Shown: piece by piece, positions 24,707 to 32,780 of the stretch
Layout: every line of letters starts with the position of its first letter
Numbering within the stretch: the stretch's first letter is position 1
Source of the DNA: an uncultured Rhodoferax sp.
Lineage (GTDB): Bacteria; Pseudomonadota; Gammaproteobacteria; Burkholderiales; Burkholderiaceae_C
Direction: 5' to 3'
Length of the DNA stretch: 64,000 nt
Assembly: GCF_946221635.1 (NCBI RefSeq)
Contig: NZ_CAMIHB010000019.1
Span: 9,299 to 73,298 of the forward strand
Translations under genes and position numbers: made by a program
The notes under the pieces: model-generated
Told to the model about the DNA's origin: nothing
Seen by the model: only the letters and a program-made list of their open reading frames with translations
Database searches by the model: none

Positions 24707-25192
24707 ATGTTGAATCTTCTTGCCCCTTTGCTTTACATCCAGGTGTCGCCCGAGCGGTTGACGGTGCGCAACCCGAAGACCGGATCGTCCTGGTCTGAGG
24801 TGCCGGAGGTAGCGATTTCCAAAGCTCGGACGCTCAAGATACTTGCCATTGGTGCTGAGGCTCGACTGCACAGTGCCACTGAAGGCGTGCAGATCGTCAA
24901 TCCTTTTGGTCATCCCCGCACGATGGTGGGTGATTTCACTGCAGGTGAGGCGCTGCTTCGACTTGCAGTTCAGCGTGTCCATCCCCGCCACTGGTGGTCA
25001 TCCAAGCCGAGGGTGGTTTTGCACTTGTTGGGGGACCCTTTGGGCGGATTCACCCAGGTTGAGTTGCGTGCCTTCCGCGAAATGGCCTGGGGTGCGGGGG
25101 CCGTGGACGTGGTGATGTGGCTGGGCGCGGCTTTGACGGACGTGCAGTTGCTGAAAGGCGACTTTCCGGCTGTCGGGAAGATCGTGGATTAA
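24707..25192 (+). CDS. Half-length MreB-like (actin-fold subdomain I) protein
   Basis: A 161-residue protein that parallels the first ~150 residues of MreB. PLLYIQVSPERLTVRNPKTG matches the first strand pair, ILAIGAEARLHSATEGVQIVNPF matches the VAAVGxEAK...RP segment, MVGDFTAGEALLRLAVQRV matches IADFxVTEKMLxxFI, and GGFTQVELRAFREMAWGAGAVDV matches GATQVERRAIRESAxGAGA. The DLGTANT phosphate-1 loop is absent and the protein stops where MreB continues with EEPMAAAIG, so ATP binding and polymerisation are unlikely. It is intact, with no frameshift, so it looks like a stable short form rather than debris. Function unknown. Confidence 0.65.
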   Translation: MLNLLAPLLYIQVSPERLTVRNPKTGSSWSEVPEVAISKARTLKILAIGAEARLHSATEGVQIVNPFGHPRTMVGDFTAGEALLRLAVQRVHPRHWWSSKPRVVLHLLGDPLGGFTQVELRAFREMAWGAGAVDVVMWLGAALTDVQLLKGDFPAVGKIVD

Positions 25193-25199
25193 GGCCTGA

Positions 25200-25256
25200 C
25201 GCTATAAATTTGGAAGCTGACTGCGCAGATTCCACGAGGGCTAGAGGCTGAAATGC
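25200..25256 (-). repeat. Dispersed 55 bp repeat, copy E (intergenic)
   Basis: On the minus strand: TTTCAGCCTCTAGCCCTCGT, then CTGCGCAGTCAGCTTCC, then TTTATAGC. It lies between the convergent MreB-like and HDOD genes and could act as an mRNA end structure. Confidence 0.75.
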
Positions 25257-25263
25257 TTGGAAA

Positions 25264-26487
25264 TCAGGCCTGCGTGGCCAGTGAACGCAGCAGCGCCCGG
25301 TTGACCTGGTCGGTCGGCATGTCGTGGGCCTTGCAGACTTCGCGGATGACCTTGGTGGAGCTGCCTTCCAGCGCGCGGGCCACTTCCAGCCAAGGGGCGT
25401 AGGGGCCGGTATTGCCCAGCACGGCCGAGGCCACGCGGCCGGGCAGGGGCAGGCGGTGCAGGGCGGCGCCCAGGTTGTCGCCCAGCAGCAGGTCCACCTG
25501 CGAGAAGATGCCGCAGAGGAAGACTTCGCGGCGCAGGTCTTCTTCGGCGCCGGCGTCGGCCAGGCGCTCCATGATGCGTGCGCGCAGCACCATGCCCGCG
25601 CGTATGGGTTGCAGGTTGGCGTCGCCGCTGGCGTGGGGCATCTGTTCCATGAGCCAGGCGCGCAGGCGGCTGTAGCCCAGGTTCATGAGGCCCTGGCGCA
25701 CGCTGCCGACTTCGTTGCGCAGCGCGAGTGCGGCGGAGTTGGCGTAGCGCAGGAAGCGGTACATCAGCAGCGGCTCCTCGCCCATGCGGCGCTCCAGCGC
25801 CTCGACAGATTCGTCCGCATCGATGGCCTGCACCAGGTCCCGCATGACCTGGCGTGCGGGCTGGATCTGGCGGTAGCGGTAGCCGTACAGCATTTCCTCC
25901 GTCGGCCAGCCGGCCACGGCCCAAACGGCCTGGTGGTCCAGCGCGTGCTCCACCAATGCCTGGCTGGCCAGGCCCTCATAGATGGCGCCAGCCACCATGG
26001 GGCTGGGCACCACGCCGGCTACACCGCTGCCGCCGTCCTGAGTGCGGCGCAGCGCGGCGCGCAGGGCGCGCAGGGCTTCCTCGGGGCCCAGCGTGCGCAA
26101 GGTCTTGTGGAAGCAGCCCTGCACCTCGGCGCGCGAGGCGCGGCTGAGCTCGCCGCTCCAGACCATACGCTTGCTGCGGGCATGGGCCTGGCGTACCAGG
26201 CCTGTCAGCGCGGCATCGTCCAGCCAGGCGTCGGGCACCTCCAGCCACATGCCGCCCGGCGGCGTGTGTTCCAGCAAGTCCCCCAGCAGGACGGGGGAGC
26301 GGACGCTGAGGAGTTGCACTTCCGCACTGGCGGGCCAGAGCTCCTGCAACGCATCGAGCAGGTGGCGGGCGTCCACGGCCTGGCCGTTGATCGGATCGAC
26401 CCACAGGCGTACCCCGCAGCGCTGGCGCCACTGGTTCCACAGGGGCTGGTAGCCCATGGTGACATTGCCCAGTACCGAGGATGCCAT
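25264..26487 (-). CDS. HDOD-domain signalling protein at the end of the flg operon
   Basis: A 407-residue YuxH-like protein. The N-terminal ~180 residues resemble a degenerate EAL-like barrel (GYQPLWNQWRQRCGVRLWVDPINGQAV). The C-terminal HDOD domain (about 200-400) has IDADESVEALERRMGEEPLLMYRFLRYANSAAL and FLCGIFSQVDLLLG. No intact EAL signature is seen, so cyclic-di-GMP hydrolysis is unlikely. It is 8 bases downstream of flgL on the same strand, which suggests co-transcription with the hook genes and a role in motility control; that role is inferred. Confidence 0.82.
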   Translation of the reverse strand: MASSVLGNVTMGYQPLWNQWRQRCGVRLWVDPINGQAVDARHLLDALQELWPASAEVQLLSVRSPVLLGDLLEHTPPGGMWLEVPDAWLDDAALTGLVRQAHARSKRMVWSGELSRASRAEVQGCFHKTLRTLGPEEALRALRAALRRTQDGGSGVAGVVPSPMVAGAIYEGLASQALVEHALDHQAVWAVAGWPTEEMLYGYRYRQIQPARQVMRDLVQAIDADESVEALERRMGEEPLLMYRFLRYANSAALALRNEVGSVRQGLMNLGYSRLRAWLMEQMPHASGDANLQPIRAGMVLRARIMERLADAGAEEDLRREVFLCGIFSQVDLLLGDNLGAALHRLPLPGRVASAVLGNTGPYAPWLEVARALEGSSTKVIREVCKAHDMPTDQVNRALLRSLATQA

Positions 26488-26495
26488 GGCCGAAC

Positions 26496-27863
26496 CTACC
26501 CCAGGAAGTTGAAGAGCGAGAGCTTTTGCACCTGCGCGTAGGACTGCAGCGCGGCGGAGTAGCCGGTCTGCTGGTTCTGGAAGTCGGAGATGCCCTTGAT
26601 CATGTCCAGGTCTTCGGCGCGGGACCGGTTGCCTTCCTGCTCGATGTTGCGCTTGTCGTTGTCGCTGGTGATGCGGTCCGCGCGGCCCAGCAGGTCACCG
26701 GCCTGGCCACGCACGGCAGAGACCCGGGTCATGCTGATGTCGATGTTGTGCAGCGCTTGCGCCACCGCCTGGGTGGCCGCGTTGGCATTGGCGGCCTTGC
26801 CGATGTCCTTGATGGCGGTATCCAGCACGCTGAAGACGCTGCGCTTGAAGTTCACGTTGATGGTGTCGCCCACGGCGGGGCTGCCCACGACGGTGACGCC
26901 GGCATCCTTGTCGGAAGGCGGCGGGGCGCCATTGATGTTGAAGGACAGGCCAGGAATGCCGGTCACGGCAATCTTGGCCGGTCCTCCCGTGGGGTAGGAG
27001 GCCGTGGCGCCCGACACCAGGGGGCCGGGGCCGCTGACGGGGGGCGTTTCCACGATGTCGTAGGTCACCGTGGTGGTACCCGGCGTGGTGGTGGAGTCCA
27101 GCGCCGTGAAGGTGATGGCGTAGCTGGGGTAGTCGGGGTTGCCGGCCGTGGCCTGGGCCAGGGCGGCGGTGCTGGCCACGGTGGCGCTGTTGCTCACGAC
27201 CACGCCGTCGGTGGTCAGGGACCGGTTGGCCGGGATCAGCCCGGTACTGCTGTTGCCCACGGTGACGTTGAACACGCCATCGCGCGAGGGCTGGTTCATG
27301 AAGGCGGCTTCACCGTCCAGTGTGAAGGGAATGGCGTACTGCCCGCTGGCACTCTGGCCGGGCAGGCCGTTGAAGGTGTAGTCCGGCGCGGTGGACTGCG
27401 GGCCCACAAAGGGGGCCAGTGCGCTGCCCAGTGCGGCGAACAGGGGCAGGCCGTTGCTGTCCTTGGTATTGGCCAGGGCCAGGATCTGGTCGCGCATGCC
27501 GGAGAGCTGGCCGGCAATGGTGGTGCGCTCCGACGCGGTGTAGGCGCCGTTGCCGGCCGTCACCACCAGTTCACGGAAGTTCTGCAGCGCATCGGTGATG
27601 TTGCCCAGGGTGCTTTCGGCCAGGGCAATGGCGTTGCGCTGGGCTTCCAGGGCGCGCTGGTCGGTGGCGATGCGGGCGATGCGGTTCATGGCGCGCTCGG
27701 CCTGGGCCGCGGCCGTGGGGTCGTCGGCCGCGCTGTTGATGCGCTTGCCCGAGGTGAGGTTCTCCTGCAGCTTGGAGAGGTCGGACTGCCGGGTCTGCAG
27801 GTTGCGCAGGGTGTTGTCGTAGGCGTTGGCCGAAGCCAGGCGGGTGAAGGAGGTGGAGGCCAT
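26496..27863 (-). CDS. flgL: Flagellar hook-filament junction protein FlgL (long form)
   Basis: FlgL joins the hook to the filament above FlgK. The 455-residue product has the flagellin-like N-terminal coiled coil (SANAYDNTLRNLQTRQSDLSKLQENLTSGKRINSAADDPTAAAQAERAMNRI) and C-terminus (SAALQSYAQVQKLSLFNFLG). It is longer than the ~310 residues of enteric FlgL: roughly 150 extra residues, rich in Thr/Gly/Pro/Val, lie in the surface-exposed centre. AGGAG precedes ATG 27863. Last structural gene of flgBCDEFGHIJKL. Confidence 0.95.
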   Translation of the reverse strand: MASTSFTRLASANAYDNTLRNLQTRQSDLSKLQENLTSGKRINSAADDPTAAAQAERAMNRIARIATDQRALEAQRNAIALAESTLGNITDALQNFRELVVTAGNGAYTASERTTIAGQLSGMRDQILALANTKDSNGLPLFAALGSALAPFVGPQSTAPDYTFNGLPGQSASGQYAIPFTLDGEAAFMNQPSRDGVFNVTVGNSSTGLIPANRSLTTDGVVVSNSATVASTAALAQATAGNPDYPSYAITFTALDSTTTPGTTTVTYDIVETPPVSGPGPLVSGATASYPTGGPAKIAVTGIPGLSFNINGAPPPSDKDAGVTVVGSPAVGDTINVNFKRSVFSVLDTAIKDIGKAANANAATQAVAQALHNIDISMTRVSAVRGQAGDLLGRADRITSDNDKRNIEQEGNRSRAEDLDMIKGISDFQNQQTGYSAALQSYAQVQKLSLFNFLG

Positions 27864-27879
27864 GCGTTATCTCCTGCGG

Positions 27880-29823
27880 CTAGCGCGAGAGGCCCTGGAT
27901 CAGGGTGTCGAAGATGCTCTGGGCGATCTGGACCATCTTGGCGGAGGCCTGGTAGGCCTGCTGGTACTGCAGCAGTTTGGCGGCTTCTTCGTCCAGGTTC
28001 ACGCCCGAGACGCCGGCGCGGTCCTTCTCGGCATTGGTGGCGATGTTGGTGGACACCTGGGCCGAGTAGTTGGCACTCTGGGAGCGGATGCCGATCTGCG
28101 AGATCAGGCCGGCGTAGCCGTCGGTCAGCGCCGCGCCGTCGAACATGGCCTTGTCGCGCAGGTCCATCATGGCCGAGGCATTGCCGCCACTGGTGGCCGC
28201 GTAGGCGTTTTGGCCGATGGTGACGGTGTCGCTGTTGGCGGGCGAGCCGGTGAGCTTGATGGAGAAGCCCGGAAAGCCGGCCGGCGTGTAATTGATGGCC
28301 TGGCCCGATACATAGGGTTGGCCGGTCACGCCGGGCGTCGAGCCCGTGTTGTCCACGATGTCGTAGGTGGTGCCGGTGGGGCTGGTCGTGAACGTGATGG
28401 TGAAGCTGGGCTGGGGCACGGTGGACGCCGTGGTGGCCAGGGTCCGGGCACTCAGGCTGGACAGGGCCAGCGAGCCGGTGTTGGTGGGCGTGAGCTTGGC
28501 AGCCAGCGGCGCGGCCACGGCCAGTGCGCGTGGGGTGGCGAATTCACGCGCCACCTTGCTGGCCGACGTGCTGTAGGGCTTGAGCAGGAAATGGTCTCCC
28601 GCTGTGGCGCCGCCAGCGCCGGTGGCGGTGATGGTCAGGCCGTCCACGGTGACGGGGTTGGTCAGGTCGTAGGTGCGTACCAAGCCGTCGCTCATGCGCT
28701 TGATGGTGGCATTGGGCGGTGTGGTGAAGCGCACCTCGTAGTCCGAGGCTTCCATCTGCGTGGGGTCGGCCACGGCCATCGAAAGGCTGGCGGCCGAGGT
28801 CTGGCCGGTGGCCTGGTAGATGTTGGAGGAGCTGAAGGTCACCGGCGTGAACAGGTTGCCGCCCACTTTGCCATCCAGGTCCAGGCCCAGCTTGTGCTGC
28901 TCGTTCATGGCCGAGGTCACGCCGATGGTGAGACGGCCCAGCAGGTTGCGGCCCTCGGCCAGATCATTGTTCTGGAAGCGCAGCAGGCCCGAGACCTCGC
29001 CGCCGCCCAGGGCGTTTTCGTCCAGCACCATGGCGCTGCCGTTGCGCGTGATGGCCAGACGGCTCTTGAGCGTGTCACCGTATTCATCGGGCACGACGGA
29101 CACCGGGGCCACCTCGGTGCCCAGCACCAGGGCCTGGCTGCCCGCGATGAAGATGCCCAGCGTGCCGTCGTCCGCCGGAATGCTGGTGGTCTGCACGTAC
29201 TGGTTGAGGTCCCGGATCAACTGGTCACGGCGGTCCAGCAGGTCGTTGGGGGGCTGGCCGTTGCCCTGCGCGCGCGAGATCTGCTCGTTCACATCGGCAA
29301 TATTGTGCGCCAGGGTGTTGATTGCGGTGACTTTTTCGTTGATGGACTGGGCGATGCCGCTTTGCAGGTCGTCCAGGCTTTGCGAGGCCGCGCGCATGCG
29401 GCGTGCCGTTTCGTCGATCCGGGTCAGCGCCACGGTGCGGGCGGTCAGGTCGGTGGGGGCGCTGGCCACATCCGAGAACGCGTTGAGCATGTCGTTGATG
29501 CTGGCGCCCAGGCCATCGGTACCGCCCTGGAAGATGTTGGTCAGCTGGGTCAGGTAGTTGGCGCGGGTGACGTCGGCGGCCTGCGTGGTGCTGGCCAGCG
29601 TGCTCTGGCGGTTCAGGAAGGCATCGAAGTTGCGCTGGATGGTCTGGACCGACACCCCCTTGCCGATGTAGCCGCCGCCGGTGAACTGGCCGGCCACCGT
29701 CTGCAACACCGTCTTCTGGCGCGAATAGCCCGCGGTATTGACGTTGGCAATGTTGTTGCCTGTGGTCTGCAGGGCCACCAGGTTGGCCTGCAGGGCCTGC
29801 GCGCCGATATTGAGAATGCTCAT
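27880..29823 (-). CDS. flgK: Flagellar hook-associated protein FlgK
   Basis: FlgK (HAP1) forms the first junction ring at the hook tip. The 647-residue protein begins MSILNIGAQALQANLVALQTTGNNIANVNTAGYSRQKTVLQT, the rod/hook family signature, and ends GVNLDEEAAKLLQYQQAYQASAKMVQIAQSIFDTLIQGL, the classic FlgK C-terminus. The middle carries Ala/Thr-rich beta domains. It lies between flgJ (12-base gap) and flgL (16-base gap). Confidence 0.96.
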   Translation of the reverse strand: MSILNIGAQALQANLVALQTTGNNIANVNTAGYSRQKTVLQTVAGQFTGGGYIGKGVSVQTIQRNFDAFLNRQSTLASTTQAADVTRANYLTQLTNIFQGGTDGLGASINDMLNAFSDVASAPTDLTARTVALTRIDETARRMRAASQSLDDLQSGIAQSINEKVTAINTLAHNIADVNEQISRAQGNGQPPNDLLDRRDQLIRDLNQYVQTTSIPADDGTLGIFIAGSQALVLGTEVAPVSVVPDEYGDTLKSRLAITRNGSAMVLDENALGGGEVSGLLRFQNNDLAEGRNLLGRLTIGVTSAMNEQHKLGLDLDGKVGGNLFTPVTFSSSNIYQATGQTSAASLSMAVADPTQMEASDYEVRFTTPPNATIKRMSDGLVRTYDLTNPVTVDGLTITATGAGGATAGDHFLLKPYSTSASKVAREFATPRALAVAAPLAAKLTPTNTGSLALSSLSARTLATTASTVPQPSFTITFTTSPTGTTYDIVDNTGSTPGVTGQPYVSGQAINYTPAGFPGFSIKLTGSPANSDTVTIGQNAYAATSGGNASAMMDLRDKAMFDGAALTDGYAGLISQIGIRSQSANYSAQVSTNIATNAEKDRAGVSGVNLDEEAAKLLQYQQAYQASAKMVQIAQSIFDTLIQGLSR

Positions 29824-29835
29824 GGTGTTCTCCGC

Positions 29836-30756
29836 TTACACCTGGATGCGGCGCAGTTGCAGGGTGGTGTTGATGGCGCGGCTCAGCTTGGCGGCGTACT
29901 CGGGGTCGGTGGCATAGCCGGCCTTCTGCAGGCCGCTGGCGAAGGCGTTGACCGAGGTGGTGGCCGTGCGGGCCTTGGCATAGCGCGGGCTTTCCGAAAT
30001 CAGGCGGGCGTAGTCCTTGAAGGAGTCCTCGTAGGAGTCGTAGGCGCGGAACTTGGCGACCTGCTTCTTGGCCACACCGTTGACGTATTCGGTGGTGGTG
30101 ACTTCGGCCACCTTGCCGGTCCAACTGGCGCCGGCCTTGATACCGAAGAGGTTGTAGGACGGGGTGCCGCCCTTGCCCTTGATCTCGTACTTGCCCCAGC
30201 CGGTTTCGTGGCCGGCCTGGCCCAGCATGAAGCTGGCGGGAATGCCGGTGGCCTTCTCCACCTTGCTGGCGGTGTCGGAGTGCTTCTTGACGAAGTCGCT
30301 CTGGCTTTCGGTGGGGGCACGTTTGGTTTTGACCGGGGTGATCTTGGCGTCCAGGCCGAGGTCGGTGGTGGCCGGTGTGGCCGCCGCCGGCTTGGCAACC
30401 GGCTCCATGCCGGGCATGGTCACGCCCATCTGGCGCGCCAGCTGCTGAGAGATCAGGTCCGACAGGCCGCCAGGCTGGCCCGACATCTGCACCGCGAATT
30501 GCTGGTCCAGCAGGTCGGTGCCGAGGTCGCTGCCGGGGTTGTCCAGCATGCCGGCCTTCATCGCATTGTTGGCCTCGCGCATGCTCTTGACCAGCTCGCG
30601 CATGAAGAGCGACTCAAACTGCTTGGCCGTCTCCTTGATGGTTTCCGGCGTGGCTTTGCCGGCTTCCAGCTTGAGGTTGGAGAGCGACTGGGAATCCGCC
30701 GCCAGGTTTTGGGTGATGGATGCGGAGGAGGTGCCGTAAATGGAGCCGTAACTCAT
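29836..30756 (-). CDS. flgJ: FlgJ, rod-binding protein with muramidase domain
   Basis: FlgJ caps the growing rod and cuts peptidoglycan to let it through. The 306-residue protein has an N-terminal rod-cap domain (FESLFMRELVKSMREAN near residues 37-53) and, after a Pro/Ala linker, a C-terminal glucosaminidase domain with the catalytic Glu in LGQAGHETGWGKYEI and YNLFGIKAG. ATG 30756 has AGGAG upstream. It is a dual-domain FlgJ as in enterics, rather than the short cap-only form. Confidence 0.95.
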   Translation of the reverse strand: MSYGSIYGTSSASITQNLAADSQSLSNLKLEAGKATPETIKETAKQFESLFMRELVKSMREANNAMKAGMLDNPGSDLGTDLLDQQFAVQMSGQPGGLSDLISQQLARQMGVTMPGMEPVAKPAAATPATTDLGLDAKITPVKTKRAPTESQSDFVKKHSDTASKVEKATGIPASFMLGQAGHETGWGKYEIKGKGGTPSYNLFGIKAGASWTGKVAEVTTTEYVNGVAKKQVAKFRAYDSYEDSFKDYARLISESPRYAKARTATTSVNAFASGLQKAGYATDPEYAAKLSRAINTTLQLRRIQV

Positions 30757-30840
30757 GTCAGGACTCCTGCCGAGCCGCCTCAAAGGAGGCCGCGCCCCCC
30801 TGGGGGGCAGTGAGTACACGCAGTGACGAACGTGGGGGCT

Positions 30841-31986
30841 TCATATGACCTCCAATTCAGCGTTGAGTGCGCCGGCGGACTTGATGGCTTGCAGAATGGC
30901 CAACAGGTCTTGCGGCGTGGCACCCAGCGAGTTCAGGGCCTTCACTACATCGGTCAGCTGCGCGGCGGCGCCCAACTGGATCAGCTTGCCGGGCTCGGAC
31001 TTGATGTCGATGTTGGCCTTCTCGGTGACCACGGTCTGTCCGCCCGAGAGCGGGCTGGGCTGGCTCACCACCGGGGTGCTGGAGATGCTGATGGAGAGGT
31101 TGCCGTGGGCAATGGCGCAGGGGCCCAGGCTGACGGCCTGGTTCAGCACGATGGAGCCGGTGCGCGAGTTGATGATGACCTTGGCGGCCGCCACCGAGGC
31201 TTCGATCGGCAGCTCTTCCATCTCGGCGATGAAGCTCACGCGGTCATTGGGGTCGGAGGGGGCCTTGACCTGCACGGTACGGCCGTCCTGCGCCTGGGCG
31301 ACGCCGGCGCCGAACTTGCGGTTGATCGCCTGGGCCACCTTGCGGGCAATCTGGAAGTCGGACGAACTCAGGCTGAGGTTGATGCTGTCGCCGTCCTGCA
31401 GCGCACTGGGCACCGAACGCTCCACCTGGGCGCCGTCGGGAATGCGCCCCACGCTGAGGTGGTTGACCGTGACCTTGCTGCCGCCAGCGGCTGCGCCGGC
31501 ACCGGCCACGATCAGGTTGCCCTGGGCCAGCGCATAGACCTCGCCATCCACGCCCTTGAGGGGGGTGGAAATGAGCGTGCCGCCCTTGAGCGATTTGGCG
31601 TTGCCCAAGGAGGACACGTTGATATCCAGCAGTTGGCCGGGGCGGGCAAAGGCGGGCAACTGGGCGGTGACCAGCACGGCGGCCACGTTTTTCATCTGCA
31701 GCTGGGCGGCCTGGGCGGGCGCCAGCGTCAGGCCCAGCTGCTTCATGTAGTTGGCCAGGCCCTGGGAGGTGTAGGGCATCTGGGTGGTCTGGTCGCCCGT
31801 ACCGTCCAGGCCCACGACCAGGCCAAAGCCGGTCAACTGGTTGCTGCGCACGCCTTCGATGGCGGCGACTTCCTTGATGCGGGTGGCGGCCAACACCGTG
31901 CTGCTGGCGGCCACCGTCAGGGCCAGGCACAGCGCACGCAACCAGGGGCGGCTGCGGCGGGAGGGGGCGTGGTTCCAGAGTGTCAT
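30841..31986 (-). CDS. flgI: Flagellar P-ring protein FlgI
   Basis: FlgI assembles into the P ring in the peptidoglycan layer around the rod. The 381-residue precursor has a signal peptide ending SSTVLA, then TRIKEVAAIEGVRSNQLTGFGLVVGLDGTGDQT, the family signature. VLVTAQLPAFARPGQLLDINVSSLGNAKSL and VIINSRTGSIVLNQAV follow. ATG 31986 is preferred because it gives a normal signal peptide; the frame extends further upstream without a convincing start. Eighty-four bases separate it from flgJ. Confidence 0.96.
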   Translation of the reverse strand: MTLWNHAPSRRSRPWLRALCLALTVAASSTVLAATRIKEVAAIEGVRSNQLTGFGLVVGLDGTGDQTTQMPYTSQGLANYMKQLGLTLAPAQAAQLQMKNVAAVLVTAQLPAFARPGQLLDINVSSLGNAKSLKGGTLISTPLKGVDGEVYALAQGNLIVAGAGAAAGGSKVTVNHLSVGRIPDGAQVERSVPSALQDGDSINLSLSSSDFQIARKVAQAINRKFGAGVAQAQDGRTVQVKAPSDPNDRVSFIAEMEELPIEASVAAAKVIINSRTGSIVLNQAVSLGPCAIAHGNLSISISSTPVVSQPSPLSGGQTVVTEKANIDIKSEPGKLIQLGAAAQLTDVVKALNSLGATPQDLLAILQAIKSAGALNAELEVI

Positions 31987-32052
31987 GTGCAGAGTCGGTA
32001 ACGGGGTCGGTCCGACTGGACCTATTACCCCTCGGCACAATTCTGGAGAACT

Positions 32053-32772
32053 TTAGAAGGGATGAAAGTTCAAAAAGAACCGGGATAACCAGCCAACTGT
32101 TTGGGCTTCGTTCTGGGCGCCGCGGCCCTTGGACTCGACGCGCACATTGGCGACCTGCAGCGAGCTGATCACATTGTTGGGTTGCAGCATGCGCGGGTTG
32201 ACGGTGCCGGTGAAGCGCATCACGTCCACGTTCTGGTTCACGCCAATCTGCTTTTCGCCGGCCACCACCAGGTTGCCATTGGGTAGCACCTCGATGACGG
32301 TGGTGGAGATGGAGCCACTGAAGGTGTTGGCGGCCTCGGTGCCGCCCTTGCCGGAAAAGTCGTTGTTCGTCTTGGCCGACATCTCCAGGTTCTTCATGTC
32401 CACGCCGATGGTGCCAGGCAGCGGCGGCGTGATGGCGGAGTTGACAGAACTGTTGCGGTTCACGGTGGACTTGGAGACCTGGCTGGCCGCCAGGCTTTCC
32501 ACAATCTGGATGGTCACGATGTCGCCCAGCGCACGGGCGCGGCTGTCTTCGAAGGCGGGGCGGTAGGTCGCGGGCTGGTACAGGCTGCCCTTGGTGGGGC
32601 GCGGCGCCGCGGCGTTGGCGGCAGCGCTTTGCTCGGGCTTGACCTCGGCAAAGTCCACCACGGCTTTGGGTGGAATGCCTCCGCACGCGGTCAGCCACAG
32701 GGTGCTTGCCAATGCAGCATAAAAACTGCCTCTGGCCCTCATGGAATTTGCGCAAGCAGCTACTTTTTTCAT
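32053..32772 (-). CDS. flgH: Flagellar L-ring lipoprotein FlgH
   Basis: FlgH forms the outer-membrane L ring. The 239-residue precursor has the lipobox LTAC in ALASTLWLTACGG, and conserved SLYQPATYRPAFEDSRARALGDIVTIQIVE, FSGKGGTEAANTFSGSISTTVIEVLPNGNLVVAGEKQ and NPRMLQPNNVI. ATG 32772 has GAGG six bases upstream; a GTG at 32784 overlapping the flgG stop would add four residues. The first ~18 residues (MKKVAACANSMRARGSFY) are encoded by a copy of the dispersed repeat, so the N-terminus is repeat-derived; an ATG further in could be the ancestral start. Confidence 0.95.
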   Translation of the reverse strand: MKKVAACANSMRARGSFYAALASTLWLTACGGIPPKAVVDFAEVKPEQSAAANAAAPRPTKGSLYQPATYRPAFEDSRARALGDIVTIQIVESLAASQVSKSTVNRNSSVNSAITPPLPGTIGVDMKNLEMSAKTNNDFSGKGGTEAANTFSGSISTTVIEVLPNGNLVVAGEKQIGVNQNVDVMRFTGTVNPRMLQPNNVISSLQVANVRVESKGRGAQNEAQTVGWLSRFFLNFHPF

Positions 32773-32775
32773 AGC
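32720..32775 (+). repeat. Dispersed 55 bp repeat, copy F (flgH 5' end)
   Basis: AACTGCCTCTGGCCCTCATG, then TTGCGCAAGCAGCTACTTT, then CATAGC. It overlaps the flgH start codon and is translated in the same frame as copies A and B. Confidence 0.78.
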
Positions 32776-32780
32776 AAACC

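Noticed and set aside
27826..30813. A 995-codon open frame on the plus strand across flgL-flgK-flgJ
   Set aside because: It is antisense to three clearly conserved flagellar genes, has shadow-type composition (runs of His, Gly, Arg) and matches no family.
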